Of a stretch of DNA of 64,000 nt, positions 24,818-33,741 are shown in pieces. A model generated the notes under the pieces. It was given only the letters and a program-made list of their open reading frames with translations, ran no database searches and was not told where the DNA came from. The DNA comes from CAVYVZ01 sp963772065 (GTDB taxonomy: Bacteria; Acidobacteriota; Vicinamibacteria; Vicinamibacterales; UBA2999): positions 310,001 to 374,000 of the forward strand of contig CAVYVZ010000009.1 of assembly GCA_963772065.1 (NCBI GenBank). The letters run 5' to 3'. The position numbers and the translations under genes were made by a program. Within the stretch, counting starts at the first letter, position 1. Each line of letters opens with the position of its first letter.

Positions 24818-25774
24818 TTACTTCCTGAGTTCTTTCAAGAACGCGTTGGCCTGAGCGGCTTCGGGCGCGTTCGGGTCGGCCGCGACGATGCTGTCGAAGA
24901 TCTTGATTGCGTTCTCCTTGTCGCCCTTGTTGAAGGCGACGAGCCCCAGCTTCAGCTTGGGCATCAGCCATGACGGGTCGATCTCGGAAGCGCGCGCGAA
25001 CATCGCCTCCGCGGCTGCGTTGTCGCCCTTGCTGAACTTGATCTCGCCGAGGCTGTAGAACACCTCGCGGGACGCGGAGGCCGACCGGGCCAGCGGCTCG
25101 AGCGACTGGGCGGCCGCGTCCACGTTTCCGGCCTGCAGGTGCGTCATGCCGATCTCGACCTTCGCGCGTTCGCTGTTCGGATCGGCCTTCAGCATTTCCT
25201 GGTAGGCAGCGAGCGCGTGATCGAACGACGCCTGCCGCGCCGCGGCATCGGTCTCTTTTGCCGCCTTCTGCCGGTACGTGCCGCCGACCACCATGTTGAT
25301 CATGGTCAGCGCGGGGTTCTTCGTTCTGACGGCGGTGTAAGCCGCGATGGCCTGATCGAATTGACCGCTGTTGCGCAGGTCATCTGCCGCCTTGAGCTCG
25401 GCCTGAACCTCCTTGCTCAGTCCAACGGGCCCTGCGGGGATGCCCGGCGACAGCGTGAACTCCAGCGGCGGGTTGGGCGCGCCGATCGTGCGGATGTTCG
25501 CCATGCCGCTCTGCGCATCGAATCCTGGAGCCTCGGCGGTGAACTTCCACGGCCCGCTGCGAAGACCGATGATCGACCATCGGCCCTTGTCGTCGCTCGT
25601 GGCGGTGTACTCCCCCGGCGCGAAGTTCGGATTCTGCGCTTTCACGGTGGCGCCCTTGATTGGCTTGCCGTCTGTGCTCTTGACGACGCCGCCGACGCGT
25701 CCGGTTTGCGCGAGCACCGGTGCGGCCAGGCACATCGTGAGAATAGCCGTGCGGAAGAGATGAAGACGTAGCAT
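24818..25774 (-). CDS. Exported carboxypeptidase-regulatory-like/TPR protein
   Basis: A 318-residue protein. The signal peptide is MLRLHLFRTAILTMCLAAPV, ending at LAQ. A beta-sandwich carboxypeptidase-regulatory-like domain spans about 23-100 (GVVKSTDGKPIKGATVKAQN). Several TPRs cover about 130-318 (FDQAIAAYTAVRTKNPAL, LAAYQEMLKADPNSERAKVE). It is probably a periplasmic scaffold. ATG 25774 was chosen over the longer open frame because of the signal peptide. It is divergent from the next gene with only 48 bp between them. Confidence 0.8.
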   Translation of the reverse strand: MLRLHLFRTAILTMCLAAPVLAQTGRVGGVVKSTDGKPIKGATVKAQNPNFAPGEYTATSDDKGRWSIIGLRSGPWKFTAEAPGFDAQSGMANIRTIGAPNPPLEFTLSPGIPAGPVGLSKEVQAELKAADDLRNSGQFDQAIAAYTAVRTKNPALTMINMVVGGTYRQKAAKETDAAARQASFDHALAAYQEMLKADPNSERAKVEIGMTHLQAGNVDAAAQSLEPLARSASASREVFYSLGEIKFSKGDNAAAEAMFARASEIDPSWLMPKLKLGLVAFNKGDKENAIKIFDSIVAADPNAPEAAQANAFLKELRK

Positions 25775-25822
25775 GGTGCGACCCTCGAGACGAAGTATCT
25801 TATAGCACAGCAACTTAGCCCG

Positions 25823-28234
25823 ATGCGTCACGTTGCGGTCCTTGCCGCCTGCGTCCACCTTGCCTGCGCGCCCCATCACGTCGCGCCAGGCGCTCCGGCG
25901 CCAGCCATCGCTGCAGACTTCGACGCGGGCCGGCTCGCCCGCATCGACGGACTCGTCGACGGCGCAATCCGGGCCGGCCTGCTGCCTGGAGCCGTGGTCC
26001 TCGTCGGCCGCGGGGACCGCACGGTCTTCCTGAAGGCGTATGGGAACCGGGCGGTCGTGCCGGCGGCGGAGCCGATGCTGGTGGACACGATCTTCGACAT
26101 CGCGTCGTTGACGAAGGTCGTGGCGACGACAACGAGCGTGATGCTGCTGGTGGAGCAGGGCCGCATCCGGCTGAACGATCGTGTGGCGGCCCACATCCCC
26201 GACTTCGGGCGGTACGGCAAGCAGGACATCACGATTCGCCATCTTCTGACGCACGTCTCCGGCCTGAGACCCGACCTCGATCTCAACGTGCCGTTCGAGG
26301 GCTACGCGAAGGCCATCGAGCTAGCCACCGAGGAGGTGCCGGATGCGCCGCCAGGCCAGCGCTTCGTCTACAGCGACATCAACTTCTTTCTGCTCGGGGA
26401 CATCGTGGCGCGCGTCAGCGGCGAGCCACTCGATGTCTTTGCGCGAAAGCAGATCTTCGAGCCGCTTGGCATGACGGACACGACGTTCCGGCCGCCGAAG
26501 ACGCTGGAAGCGCGCATCGCCCCGACCGAACGGTGCGAGATGCTTGCCTGGCCCTGCAACACCCCCGGTGCACCGATGCTTCGCGGTGTCGTGCACGATC
26601 CCACGGCGCGTCGCATGGGCGGCGTCGCCGGGCATGCGGGCGTGTTCAGCACGGCATCCGACCTGGCCCGCTTCGCGCGTACGCTGCTGCGCGGCGGTGA
26701 GCTCGACGGCCGGCGCGTCATCGCGCCGCTCACGGTCGCGAAGATGATCGAGCCGGCGAGCCCCGAGGATCAGCGAAACCAGCGGGCGCTCGGCTGGGAC
26801 GTCGATTCGAGCTTCTCGTCCAATCGTGGTGAGCTGCTGCCCGTCGGATCGTTCGGCCATACCGGGTTCACCGGCACGTCGATCTGGATCGATCCGGCTA
26901 CGCAGATCTACGTGGTGTTCCTCTCGAACCGCGTGCATCCGGACGGCAAGGGAGACGTGACGCCGCTGCGCGCCCGTGTCGCGACCGCCGCGGCAGGGGC
27001 GTTCATGGCCGCCCGGCCGCTCGCCGAGCTGCAGCAGCGTCAGTTCACCGGCTCGGATTTCGGGCCGGCCGCGGCGCCCCCCCCGCCGCCGCCCACGCAG
27101 GTGCTCACCGGCATCGACGTATTGAAGGCCGAAAGCTTCGCGAGGCTGAAGGGCAAACGCATCGCGCTGCTGACGCATCTGCCCGCGCGGGCGCGCGATG
27201 GCGCCACCACGCTCGACGCCTTCCGATCGGCGCCAGGCGTTCAGCTCGTGTCGCTGCTCAGCCCTGAACACGGGCTCACGGCCGCGCTCGACACGAAGGT
27301 CGGCTCGAGCCGGGACGAGCGTTCCGGCCTCGCGATTCACTCCCTCTACGGCGACACGCAGCGGCCGACCGATGCGATGCTGCAGGGCATCGACACCGTC
27401 GTGATCGATCTCGTCGACGTCGGCGCGCGGTTCTACACATACGCGACCACCGTGGCCTATGTCATGGAGGAGGCGGCCAAGCGGAAGATCGGCGTCGTCG
27501 TGCTCGATCGCCCGAATCCGATCGGCGGCGTTCAGATCGAAGGCCCCTCGCTCGACGCCGGGATCGACGGGCTCATCGCTTATTTCCCGATGCCGATCCG
27601 GCACGGGCTCACGCTGGGCGAGCTCTCGAGGCTGTTCAACGGCGAGAAGAAGATCGCGGCTGACCTTTCAATCGTCGAGGCTCGCGGGTGGCAGCGCGAC
27701 CGCTGGTTCGATGAAACGGGCCTGCCGTGGACCAACCCCTCGCCGAACATGCGCAACCTGCACCAGGCATCCGTCTATCCCGGCGTCGGCGCCATCGAGT
27801 ACAGCAACATCTCCGTCGGGCGGGGAACCGATGCGCCGTTCGAACAGGTCGGCGCCCCGTGGGTCGACGAGGTGAAGCTGGCGGAAGCGCTGAACGACCG
27901 GCGCATTCCGGGCGTGCGCTTCTATCCGGTGAACTTCACGCCTTCGTCGAGCGTCTATGCTGGCGAGTTGTGCCGCGGCGTGTTCCTCGTCGTCACGGAC
28001 CGCCACGCGCTGCGACCCGTGCGCCTCGGAATCGAGATCGCGGCCGCGCTGTACCGGTTGCATTCCGACAAGTACGATTTCAAGACCACCGTTCGTCTCG
28101 TCGGCTCGCAGTCGACGATCGATCGCATCAAACGTGGCGAGGATCCAGTCGAGATCGCGAGGGCATGGGCGCGCGACGAGGAAGCTTGGCGGCGGCTGCG
28201 GGCCAGATATCTGCTCTACGAGCACGTGCCGTGA
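25823..28234 (+). CDS. Serine beta-lactamase-fold hydrolase fused to NamZ-type exo-muramidase (DUF1343)
   Basis: A two-domain exported protein of 803 residues. The N-terminal signal or lipoprotein-like segment has Cys at 11/15. Residues about 35-410 are a class C beta-lactamase/esterase fold with S95-L-T-K98 (SxxK) and a later GHTGFTGTSIWID segment. A proline run joins it to residues about 430-803, the DUF1343/NamZ domain (LLSPEHGL, DLVDVGARFYTYATTVAYVM, DRPNPIGG, TNPSPNMR). NamZ enzymes release terminal MurNAc from peptidoglycan fragments. The fused hydrolase may act on peptide or ester groups of the same fragments, suggesting cell-wall recycling or scavenging (inference). Confidence 0.88.
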   Translation: MRHVAVLAACVHLACAPHHVAPGAPAPAIAADFDAGRLARIDGLVDGAIRAGLLPGAVVLVGRGDRTVFLKAYGNRAVVPAAEPMLVDTIFDIASLTKVVATTTSVMLLVEQGRIRLNDRVAAHIPDFGRYGKQDITIRHLLTHVSGLRPDLDLNVPFEGYAKAIELATEEVPDAPPGQRFVYSDINFFLLGDIVARVSGEPLDVFARKQIFEPLGMTDTTFRPPKTLEARIAPTERCEMLAWPCNTPGAPMLRGVVHDPTARRMGGVAGHAGVFSTASDLARFARTLLRGGELDGRRVIAPLTVAKMIEPASPEDQRNQRALGWDVDSSFSSNRGELLPVGSFGHTGFTGTSIWIDPATQIYVVFLSNRVHPDGKGDVTPLRARVATAAAGAFMAARPLAELQQRQFTGSDFGPAAAPPPPPPTQVLTGIDVLKAESFARLKGKRIALLTHLPARARDGATTLDAFRSAPGVQLVSLLSPEHGLTAALDTKVGSSRDERSGLAIHSLYGDTQRPTDAMLQGIDTVVIDLVDVGARFYTYATTVAYVMEEAAKRKIGVVVLDRPNPIGGVQIEGPSLDAGIDGLIAYFPMPIRHGLTLGELSRLFNGEKKIAADLSIVEARGWQRDRWFDETGLPWTNPSPNMRNLHQASVYPGVGAIEYSNISVGRGTDAPFEQVGAPWVDEVKLAEALNDRRIPGVRFYPVNFTPSSSVYAGELCRGVFLVVTDRHALRPVRLGIEIAAALYRLHSDKYDFKTTVRLVGSQSTIDRIKRGEDPVEIARAWARDEEAWRRLRARYLLYEHVP

Positions 28235-29270
28235 GGCGATTCTGCTGCTGCGCGGGACCGGTGCTTGCCGCGTGGGTGGCAGTCTCTGCTCAGGCCGCCG
28301 ATCCCATTGCCGATCTATTAAAGGCGCATCAGCTCGACCTGGCCGCAGATGGAAAAGCGTTCCTGCTTGACGAAGGAGGCCGTGCGTCTTTCGTGCTGGT
28401 CGGCGGCCTCCACGGCGATCGGGAAACGCTGGCGCTGGTGCAGACGTTGGTCGCTGGTCTCGAGCCATTCGGGTATCGAAACGTCGCCGCCGAAATGAGC
28501 CCCTGGGCAGCCGCCCGCCTTCCTGGAGGCGTCGTCAAGGGGGCCGATATCGAGGAAGTGCAGCCGCACCTGCTCGTTCGTGAACTGGCCGCCAGTAATC
28601 CTCAGAACGGCCCGCTGGCGGAGATGGTCGACACGACCAAGAGCGGGTATCGCCGGTCTTCGGCGCCGCAGTTGCTGCAGCTCGCTCGTCAGATCGGCGA
28701 TGTGAAAGACGTGACGGTCGGGGGCGCGTCCCTTCGTTCGCTCATCGTCAAAACGCTGGAGGTCGAATCGATTCGCGCGGCCGGCAATCAGCGCTTCGAT
28801 GCCTCGACTCGCCGGGAAGCCGTCATGAAGGAGCTGTTTGCCGGTCATTACCGCGCCGCGGCCCGCGAGCAGGCGAACCCGAAGTTCGTCGTGTCGTTCG
28901 GCCAGAGCCACCTGGGGCGGGGAATTGATCAGCGTGGCGTCTCTACGCTCGGCAACTTCATCGCGGAGCTGGCCGCTGCCGAGGGTACGCAGTCGTTCCA
29001 CGTCATTCTTTCGCCGCAGGCGGGAGGATCGCATTCCACGGCCTGCAGGACATTGATCAACGAAAGGACAACGAGGGCTTCGCGTTCATCGCCTCGGTGG
29101 CACGCTCTCCGGCGGCCGTATTCGATCTCAGACCGATTCGCCGGGCGCTGCGAAGCGCTTCGAGTCCGCTTCCACCACGAGACGAAAGCTTGCGCTACTG
29201 GGCCGACTCGTACGATGCGATCGTCTGTTATCGCGAGGTCACGCCTCCTGGCGGAAGCCCGAAACCCTGA
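28231..29270 (+). CDS. Exported protein of unknown function, one frameshift
   Basis: A GTG start at 28231 overlaps the previous stop and gives a signal peptide (RRFCCCAGPVLAAWVAVSAQ). The body has FVLVGGLHGDRETLALVQTL, NVAAEMSPWAA and VSFGQSHLGRG. These vaguely recall the erythromycin-esterase/ChaN-type folds with a glycine-histidine loop, but I do not recognise the family. Around 29005-29010 the frame changes by one base. The other frame continues AGGRIAFHGLQDIDQRKDNE to DSYDAIVCYREVTPP and a TGA at 29270, about 346 residues in all. As written, the gene is broken; a single missing base would restore it. Confidence 0.55.
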
Positions 29271-29276
29271 TCGGGG

Positions 29277-30476
29277 TCAGGTGGCGATGCGGGCTCGAGC
29301 CGAGAACTTGTCGTCGTACATCCGTTGGTCTGCGAGGCGAAGCGCACCGTTGAGATCCTGAGCGTCCAGATCGACTTGCGCGGCGCCCGCGCTCAGCCCC
29401 ACGCCGCAGGGAAGCGCCGACGTGACGGGATCGGCGGCGAACGCCTCCTTGAGCTCCGCCGCCTTGTGCTGCGCCTGCGCGAACGTACACGTGAGCAGCA
29501 GCAGAAACTCGTCCCCGCCCCACCGCACGACGTAGTCAGACCCGCGCAGGTTGCGGCGAAGCAGCTCGCCGATCGCCCGCAGCGCAGCATCGCCGGCGTC
29601 GTGCCCGAGGGTGTCGTTCAGCTGTTTGAAACGATTCACGTCCACGAACATCACCGACAGCGGTGATCCGTAGCGGCGGTGACGCTGAAGCTCGCGACGC
29701 TCGATCTGATCGAAGAAGCGGCGGTTGTAGCAGCCCGTGAGCGGATCGGTGATGGCAAGGCGTTTCACCTCTTCGTGCGCCGCCGCCAGCTCCCGGTTGG
29801 TGCGTCGCAGCTCGCTCGTCATGTCCTCGAAGACGAGGAGATGCATCCCGAGCGCGACGAAGACATTGACGACGGCGTTGAACGCGAGCGCGCGGGTCTG
29901 AATGGCGCCCGTCAGCGCCCCATCGAGGGTGAATGCGGCCATCGCGAGGCTGGACGTGGCGAGCAGCCCCATCCCGATGCCGATCATGGCGCTCCCCGCG
30001 TGCTTCGTACGATTGAAGAGCTGCAGGTACAGCAGAAAGGCCCACGTGAGCAGGAACGCCGAGGCGGCCGCCCCGATGACCAGCACGATGTGCACCGGGA
30101 CGACGAGCGGCGAGACCAGGAACCAGACCGCGCTGACGGCGGCGACCTTGATGGCCGCCGTCCACCGGAGTGGTGCGTCGGGAAATGCCTGCGCGCCCAG
30201 GAGCAGAAGCCCGGCGGACCAGGTTGCGAGCAGCTGGGCGATGCCGACGACCACGACGCCGGCGAGGCTGTCGCTGAAGCCGAGCGACGCGAGGTACAGG
30301 GAGCCGGCGAGGAGCAGCCAGCCGACGATCCAGTACACGATGAAGGCGCGCCCGCGGTAGACGTACAGCACGCCGAGAAGCGTGGCGGCCATTGCCGCCC
30401 CGTACGCCGCCAGCAGGCGAGGCTCGACGACGGCGACAGGCGGCTGCGGAATGCCCTGCAGTGCTTCCAGCGCCAT
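29277..30476 (-). CDS. Membrane diguanylate cyclase (GGDEF)
   Basis: A 399-residue protein with six to eight N-terminal helices, residues about 20-220, as sensor. A coiled linker follows (TSELRRTNRELAAAHEEVKR) and then a GGDEF domain (DPLTGCYNRRFFDQ, DVNRFKQLNDTLGHDAGD, WGGDEF). RGSD lies five residues before GGDEF and forms the RxxD inhibitory site, so product feedback is likely. It should make c-di-GMP. It is last in a minus-strand run behind the haem A genes. Confidence 0.93.
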   Translation of the reverse strand: MALEALQGIPQPPVAVVEPRLLAAYGAAMAATLLGVLYVYRGRAFIVYWIVGWLLLAGSLYLASLGFSDSLAGVVVVGIAQLLATWSAGLLLLGAQAFPDAPLRWTAAIKVAAVSAVWFLVSPLVVPVHIVLVIGAAASAFLLTWAFLLYLQLFNRTKHAGSAMIGIGMGLLATSSLAMAAFTLDGALTGAIQTRALAFNAVVNVFVALGMHLLVFEDMTSELRRTNRELAAAHEEVKRLAITDPLTGCYNRRFFDQIERRELQRHRRYGSPLSVMFVDVNRFKQLNDTLGHDAGDAALRAIGELLRRNLRGSDYVVRWGGDEFLLLLTCTFAQAQHKAAELKEAFAADPVTSALPCGVGLSAGAAQVDLDAQDLNGALRLADQRMYDDKFSARARIAT

Positions 30477-30482
30477 CGCAGA

Positions 30483-30902
30483 TCAGGAGAGCTGATAGAG
30501 CATCAGGTAGATGATAACGCCGGTCACGGACACGTACAGCCAGAGCGGCAGCGTCCAGCGTGCGATCTTGACGTGCTGGCCGTACTGTTCACGCAGTCCG
30601 CGCGCAGTGGTCACGAGCGCGAGCGGCAGAATCGTGGCTGCCAGCAGGACGTGCGTGGTGAGGATCGTGAAGTAGATGACTCGCACCGCTCCCGTGCCGG
30701 AAAACGGCCGGGAGCCGATGTTCGCGTGATAGATCACGTAGGAGATCAGAAAGAGCGTCGACGCGCCGAGCGCGCCAAGCATGCAGCGTTTGTGGAGACG
30801 CCACCGGCGCTGCTTGATCAGGATGAACCCAGCGACCAGAAAGGCCGCCGAGATTCCATTCAGCGTTGCGTTGAGGCCCGGGAGATCCGAGAGCTCGAGC
30901 AC
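30483..30902 (-). CDS. DUF420 membrane protein (cytochrome oxidase assembly-associated)
   Basis: A 139-residue four-helix protein. LPGLNATLNGISAAFLVAGF, RRWRLHKRCMLGALGASTLF and TTHVLLAATILPLALVT match the DUF420 family, commonly located beside ctaA/ctaB and oxidase genes. Conserved histidines in the helices suggest haem or copper contact. The start lies two bases from the ctaB stop, so it is one transcript with haem O synthase. Confidence 0.82.
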   Translation of the reverse strand: MLELSDLPGLNATLNGISAAFLVAGFILIKQRRWRLHKRCMLGALGASTLFLISYVIYHANIGSRPFSGTGAVRVIYFTILTTHVLLAATILPLALVTTARGLREQYGQHVKIARWTLPLWLYVSVTGVIIYLMLYQLS

Positions 30903-30903
30903 G

Positions 30904-31845
30904 TCACAGCCACAGTCTGTCGGCCACGAGCAGGGCCCAGAGAATCGGCAGATAGATGATCGAGGCGAAGAACAGCCGCCGTGCGGAGGCGCTCGATCGG
31001 TCGAGCGCGAATCGCGCGCTCAGCCCGAGCAGCGCGGCGCCGAGGGCGAGCGCCGCGCCGACGTACACGGGGCCCGCGAGACCGAAGAACGCCGGCGCGA
31101 CGCTCGCCGGGACCAGAGCTGCCGCATACGCGAAAGCCTGTCGCCCGGTGCTTCGCCCATCGGGTTCGATGACCGGCAGGAGCGGCAGCCCGGCACGTGC
31201 GTAGTCCTCGCGATAGAGCCACGCAATCGCCAGGAAGTGCGGCATCTGCCACAGGAAGACGATGGCGAAGAGCGTGACCGCCGCCGCGGGGATCTCTCCC
31301 GTCACGGCCGCCCAGCCGATGATCGGCGGCAGCGCACCGGGAAACGCGCCGACGAGTGTCGAGAGCCAGGTTCGCCGCTTGAGCGGCGTGTACAGCAGCA
31401 CGTAGCTCGCCAGCGTGACGGCTGCCACGCTGGCTGAGAGGACGTTCACGCCTGCGGCAAGCTGCACGACGCCGGCCGCTGCCATCACGATCCCGAAGCC
31501 GGTGCCTTCGGCCGGCTGCAGGCGGCCGTCCGGTACCGGCCGCGTCCGCGTGCGGCGCATCAGGCCGTCCGTGTCGCGCTCCCACACCTGGTTGAGCGCC
31601 GCGGCGCCTCCCGCCACCAGCGCCGTGCCGATCAGCGTGTGCAGCAGCGTGAGAGGGGGTACGCCTTCGGGGGCGGCGAGGTACATCGCGGCAACCGTCG
31701 TGAGGAGGACGAGCAGGTTGAGACGCGGCTTCGTGAGCGCAAGGAAGTCCGACAGCCGGCCGACGGCGGGCACGTGTGCGACCGCGGCGCGCGGCGCCGC
31801 GGCAACCGAACCGACGGGCGTCGCGGAAACCTCAACGTGCTTCAA
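30904..31845 (-). CDS. ctaB: Protohaem IX farnesyltransferase (haem O synthase)
   Basis: A UbiA-family prenyltransferase that adds farnesyl to haem B. 313 residues; FLALTKPRLNLLVLLTTVAA, AALNQVWERDTDGLMRRTRT (the NxxxDxxxD-type motif), YTPLKRRTWLSTLVGAFPGA and FLWQMPHFLAIAWLYREDYA are diagnostic. The start is TTG 31845, whose TTGA overlaps the ctaA stop by four bases. The long frame upstream is an antisense or other-frame artefact of ctaA. It acts immediately before ctaA. Confidence 0.95.
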   Translation of the reverse strand: MKHVEVSATPVGSVAAAPRAAVAHVPAVGRLSDFLALTKPRLNLLVLLTTVAAMYLAAPEGVPPLTLLHTLIGTALVAGGAAALNQVWERDTDGLMRRTRTRPVPDGRLQPAEGTGFGIVMAAAGVVQLAAGVNVLSASVAAVTLASYVLLYTPLKRRTWLSTLVGAFPGALPPIIGWAAVTGEIPAAAVTLFAIVFLWQMPHFLAIAWLYREDYARAGLPLLPVIEPDGRSTGRQAFAYAAALVPASVAPAFFGLAGPVYVGAALALGAALLGLSARFALDRSSASARRLFFASIIYLPILWALLVADRLWL

Positions 31846-32771
31846 GCAGCCACCCTTGCCTCGACAGGCATGTCCACCCCGATCCTCAAGCGGTGAAGCC
31901 GCAGCGTCAACACGACGGAGGTTCCGAGAAGCGCCGCGCCCGTCGCCACATGCACCGAGTTGATGACGAAGTGCTTGCCGCTCCACACCACGAACGCGCC
32001 CAGCGTGATCTGGACGCACAACAACACGACGAGCAGGATCGAAGGCCGGGCGAGCTCGGGCCTGCGCCGCTCGCGCGCCAGCACCTGCGTCGCCGTGGCG
32101 ACCACCATGGCGGCGGCGAGCGCGGCGCCCAGACGGTGAGCGAAATGAATCGCGATTTTCGAGTCCCAGTGCGGCGGGATGAGCGCACCGAAGGCCAGCG
32201 GAAAGTCCGGGATGGCCAGGCCGGCCCCCGTATGCCTCATCGTCGCGCCGAGGAGGATCTGCACGTACACGACAGCCGTCGTGGCGAGGGCGAGGCGCTG
32301 GAGCGTTCGATTCTCCGGCGCATCGACCGCGGGCCGCCGCCATCCGCGCGAGGTGAACAGCGCAATCGAGACGGTCAGACAGAAGACGATCTGCGCCAGG
32401 CTCGCATGCGCAATCGAGACAGGTTTCGGCAGGAGCCACAGCACGGTGAGGCCGCCGAGCACGCCTTGCGTCACGACCGCGGCGAGCGCGATGAACCCGA
32501 GCCGTCGCACCCAGGGCCGCGGCTCGGCACGCCATAGCCAGAGGGCAAGTACGAGGATGAGGAAGCCGACCGTGCTCGCGATGAGCCGGTGGCCGTGCTC
32601 CCAGAAAATCCCTCCCACCATCTTGTCGAGGGGGAAGGCGAGCATGAACCAGCCATACGTGTTCGGCCAGTCCGGCACGGCGAGCCCCGACCCGGTGCTC
32701 GTGACGAAGCCACCCGCCAGAATCAGGACGAGCGTTGACGCCGCAACGAGGACCGAGAAGAGGTGAAGCAT
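31842..32771 (-). CDS. ctaA: Haem A synthase (CtaA/COX15)
   Basis: It oxidises the haem O methyl to formyl, giving haem A for aa3 oxidases. 309 residues, eight helices. GGFVTSTGSGLAVPDWPNTY, EHGHRLIASTVG, IAHASLAQIVFC and AHRLGAALAAAMVV carry the haem-ligating histidines. ATG 32771 (MLHLFSVLVAAS) is chosen. The 24 extra residues available upstream in frame are encoded by the TAGGCGG repeat and are not conserved-looking. Coupled with ctaB; no oxidase subunits lie in the window. Confidence 0.93.
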   Translation of the reverse strand: MLHLFSVLVAASTLVLILAGGFVTSTGSGLAVPDWPNTYGWFMLAFPLDKMVGGIFWEHGHRLIASTVGFLILVLALWLWRAEPRPWVRRLGFIALAAVVTQGVLGGLTVLWLLPKPVSIAHASLAQIVFCLTVSIALFTSRGWRRPAVDAPENRTLQRLALATTAVVYVQILLGATMRHTGAGLAIPDFPLAFGALIPPHWDSKIAIHFAHRLGAALAAAMVVATATQVLARERRRPELARPSILLVVLLCVQITLGAFVVWSGKHFVINSVHVATGAALLGTSVVLTLRLHRLRIGVDMPVEARVAA

Positions 32772-32783
32772 ACCTGGGGCTGC

Positions 32784-32890
32784 TAGGCGGTAGGCGGTAG
32801 GCGGTGGGCTGTAGGGCTGTAGGGCGGTAGAGCTTACTGCCAACCGCCTCCTACCGCCTACCGCCTACTGACTGCTGCCTACCACCTAAG
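32784..32890. repeat. TAGGCGG heptamer repeat with inverted copy
   Basis: TAGGCGG occurs at 32784-32790, 32791-32797 and 32798-32804, then degenerates (TGGGCTG, TAGGGCTG, TAGGGCGG). From about 32840 the complement CCGCCTA recurs with variants up to 32888. On the minus strand the element begins exactly at the TAG stop of the cupredoxin gene (32888-32886) and ends about 12 bp before the ctaA start. Confidence 0.85.
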
Positions 32891-33680
32891 TGGTGGTTTT
32901 GAACGCGAAGTTGGCTTCCTTCGACTCCTTCGCGCCGACGGTGATCTTCTGCTCCTGCGCGCCGAGCTTCTCGTGCCACGCTTCGATCGTGTAGTCCCCG
33001 GGCGGCAGGCCCTTCAGCTCGAACTTGCCACTCGCGTCGGTAACGGCAAAGAACGGATGGTCGAGCACGCCGGCGTAGGCATTCATCCAGCCGTGCACGT
33101 CGCACTTGAAGGGCACCATCACTTCCTTCGCGGTGAACGTGTGCTCGAACTTCATGCCCTGAATCGGCTGGCCGGTGTTGAACTCCTGGTTCGACTTCGG
33201 GATGGCGTGCACGTTGTGCAGCGTCGGATCGCTGTTCGTGATGTTGACGGGCTGCCCGACCTGAACGCCGAACACATGAGGCGTGTAGTGGCAGCCCTTC
33301 TGGTCCATCACGACCGGCTGCGACGGTGCCTGGAACGTGCGGCCGCCAAGGCCGTCCTTCACGTACACGAACACGTTCTTGAGCGAGCCGCCCTCACCCG
33401 CGACGATGAACTCGGTCGTGGTCCCTTTCCCCTCGCGCACGCAGACGGGATCGGCGTTCATCTTGATGGGGTCCGGCTTCGGCGCGGTCCCCTCGAGCTT
33501 GATCGTGCCCGTAATCGTGGCGGCCGTGGCCGGATCCACGGCGGCGGTCGGGGCCGCAGCCGGGGCCGCGGCGCCGCCGCTGGCGGGCGCCGGTTCGTTC
33601 CCTCCGCCCCCGCATGCGGCAGCTGCCACCGCCAGGGCGAGCGCGGGACCCATCAAACCTCTCAGCGAACGTCGTGACAT
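32886..33680 (-). CDS. Cupredoxin-like lipoprotein
   Basis: 264 residues. The N-terminal LMGPALALAVAAAACGGG is a lipobox with Cys near 24, followed by an Ala/Pro linker. A plastocyanin-like domain has copper ligands in NVHAIP (His) and FKCDVHGWMN (Cys, His, Met). The C-terminal FELKGLPPGDYTIEAWHEKL is a carboxypeptidase-regulatory-like strand set. It is probably a membrane-anchored electron carrier or copper protein, fitting its place beside haem A genes. ATG 33680 has a good RBS (GGAGAGG) and restores the lipobox; the longer start does not. Confidence 0.82.
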   Translation of the reverse strand: MSRRSLRGLMGPALALAVAAAACGGGGNEPAPASGGAAAPAAAPTAAVDPATAATITGTIKLEGTAPKPDPIKMNADPVCVREGKGTTTEFIVAGEGGSLKNVFVYVKDGLGGRTFQAPSQPVVMDQKGCHYTPHVFGVQVGQPVNITNSDPTLHNVHAIPKSNQEFNTGQPIQGMKFEHTFTAKEVMVPFKCDVHGWMNAYAGVLDHPFFAVTDASGKFELKGLPPGDYTIEAWHEKLGAQEQKITVGAKESKEANFAFKTTT

Positions 33681-33741
33681 TGACCTCTCCGTGATTTCAT
33701 GCGGTTCGTGGTTCATCCAAACCCTCAACAAATATCACAAG

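Noticed and set aside
31842..32843. Longer CtaA with start at 32843
   Set aside because: The extra 24 residues are translation of the TAGGCGG repeat; ATG 32771 gives the normal N-terminus.
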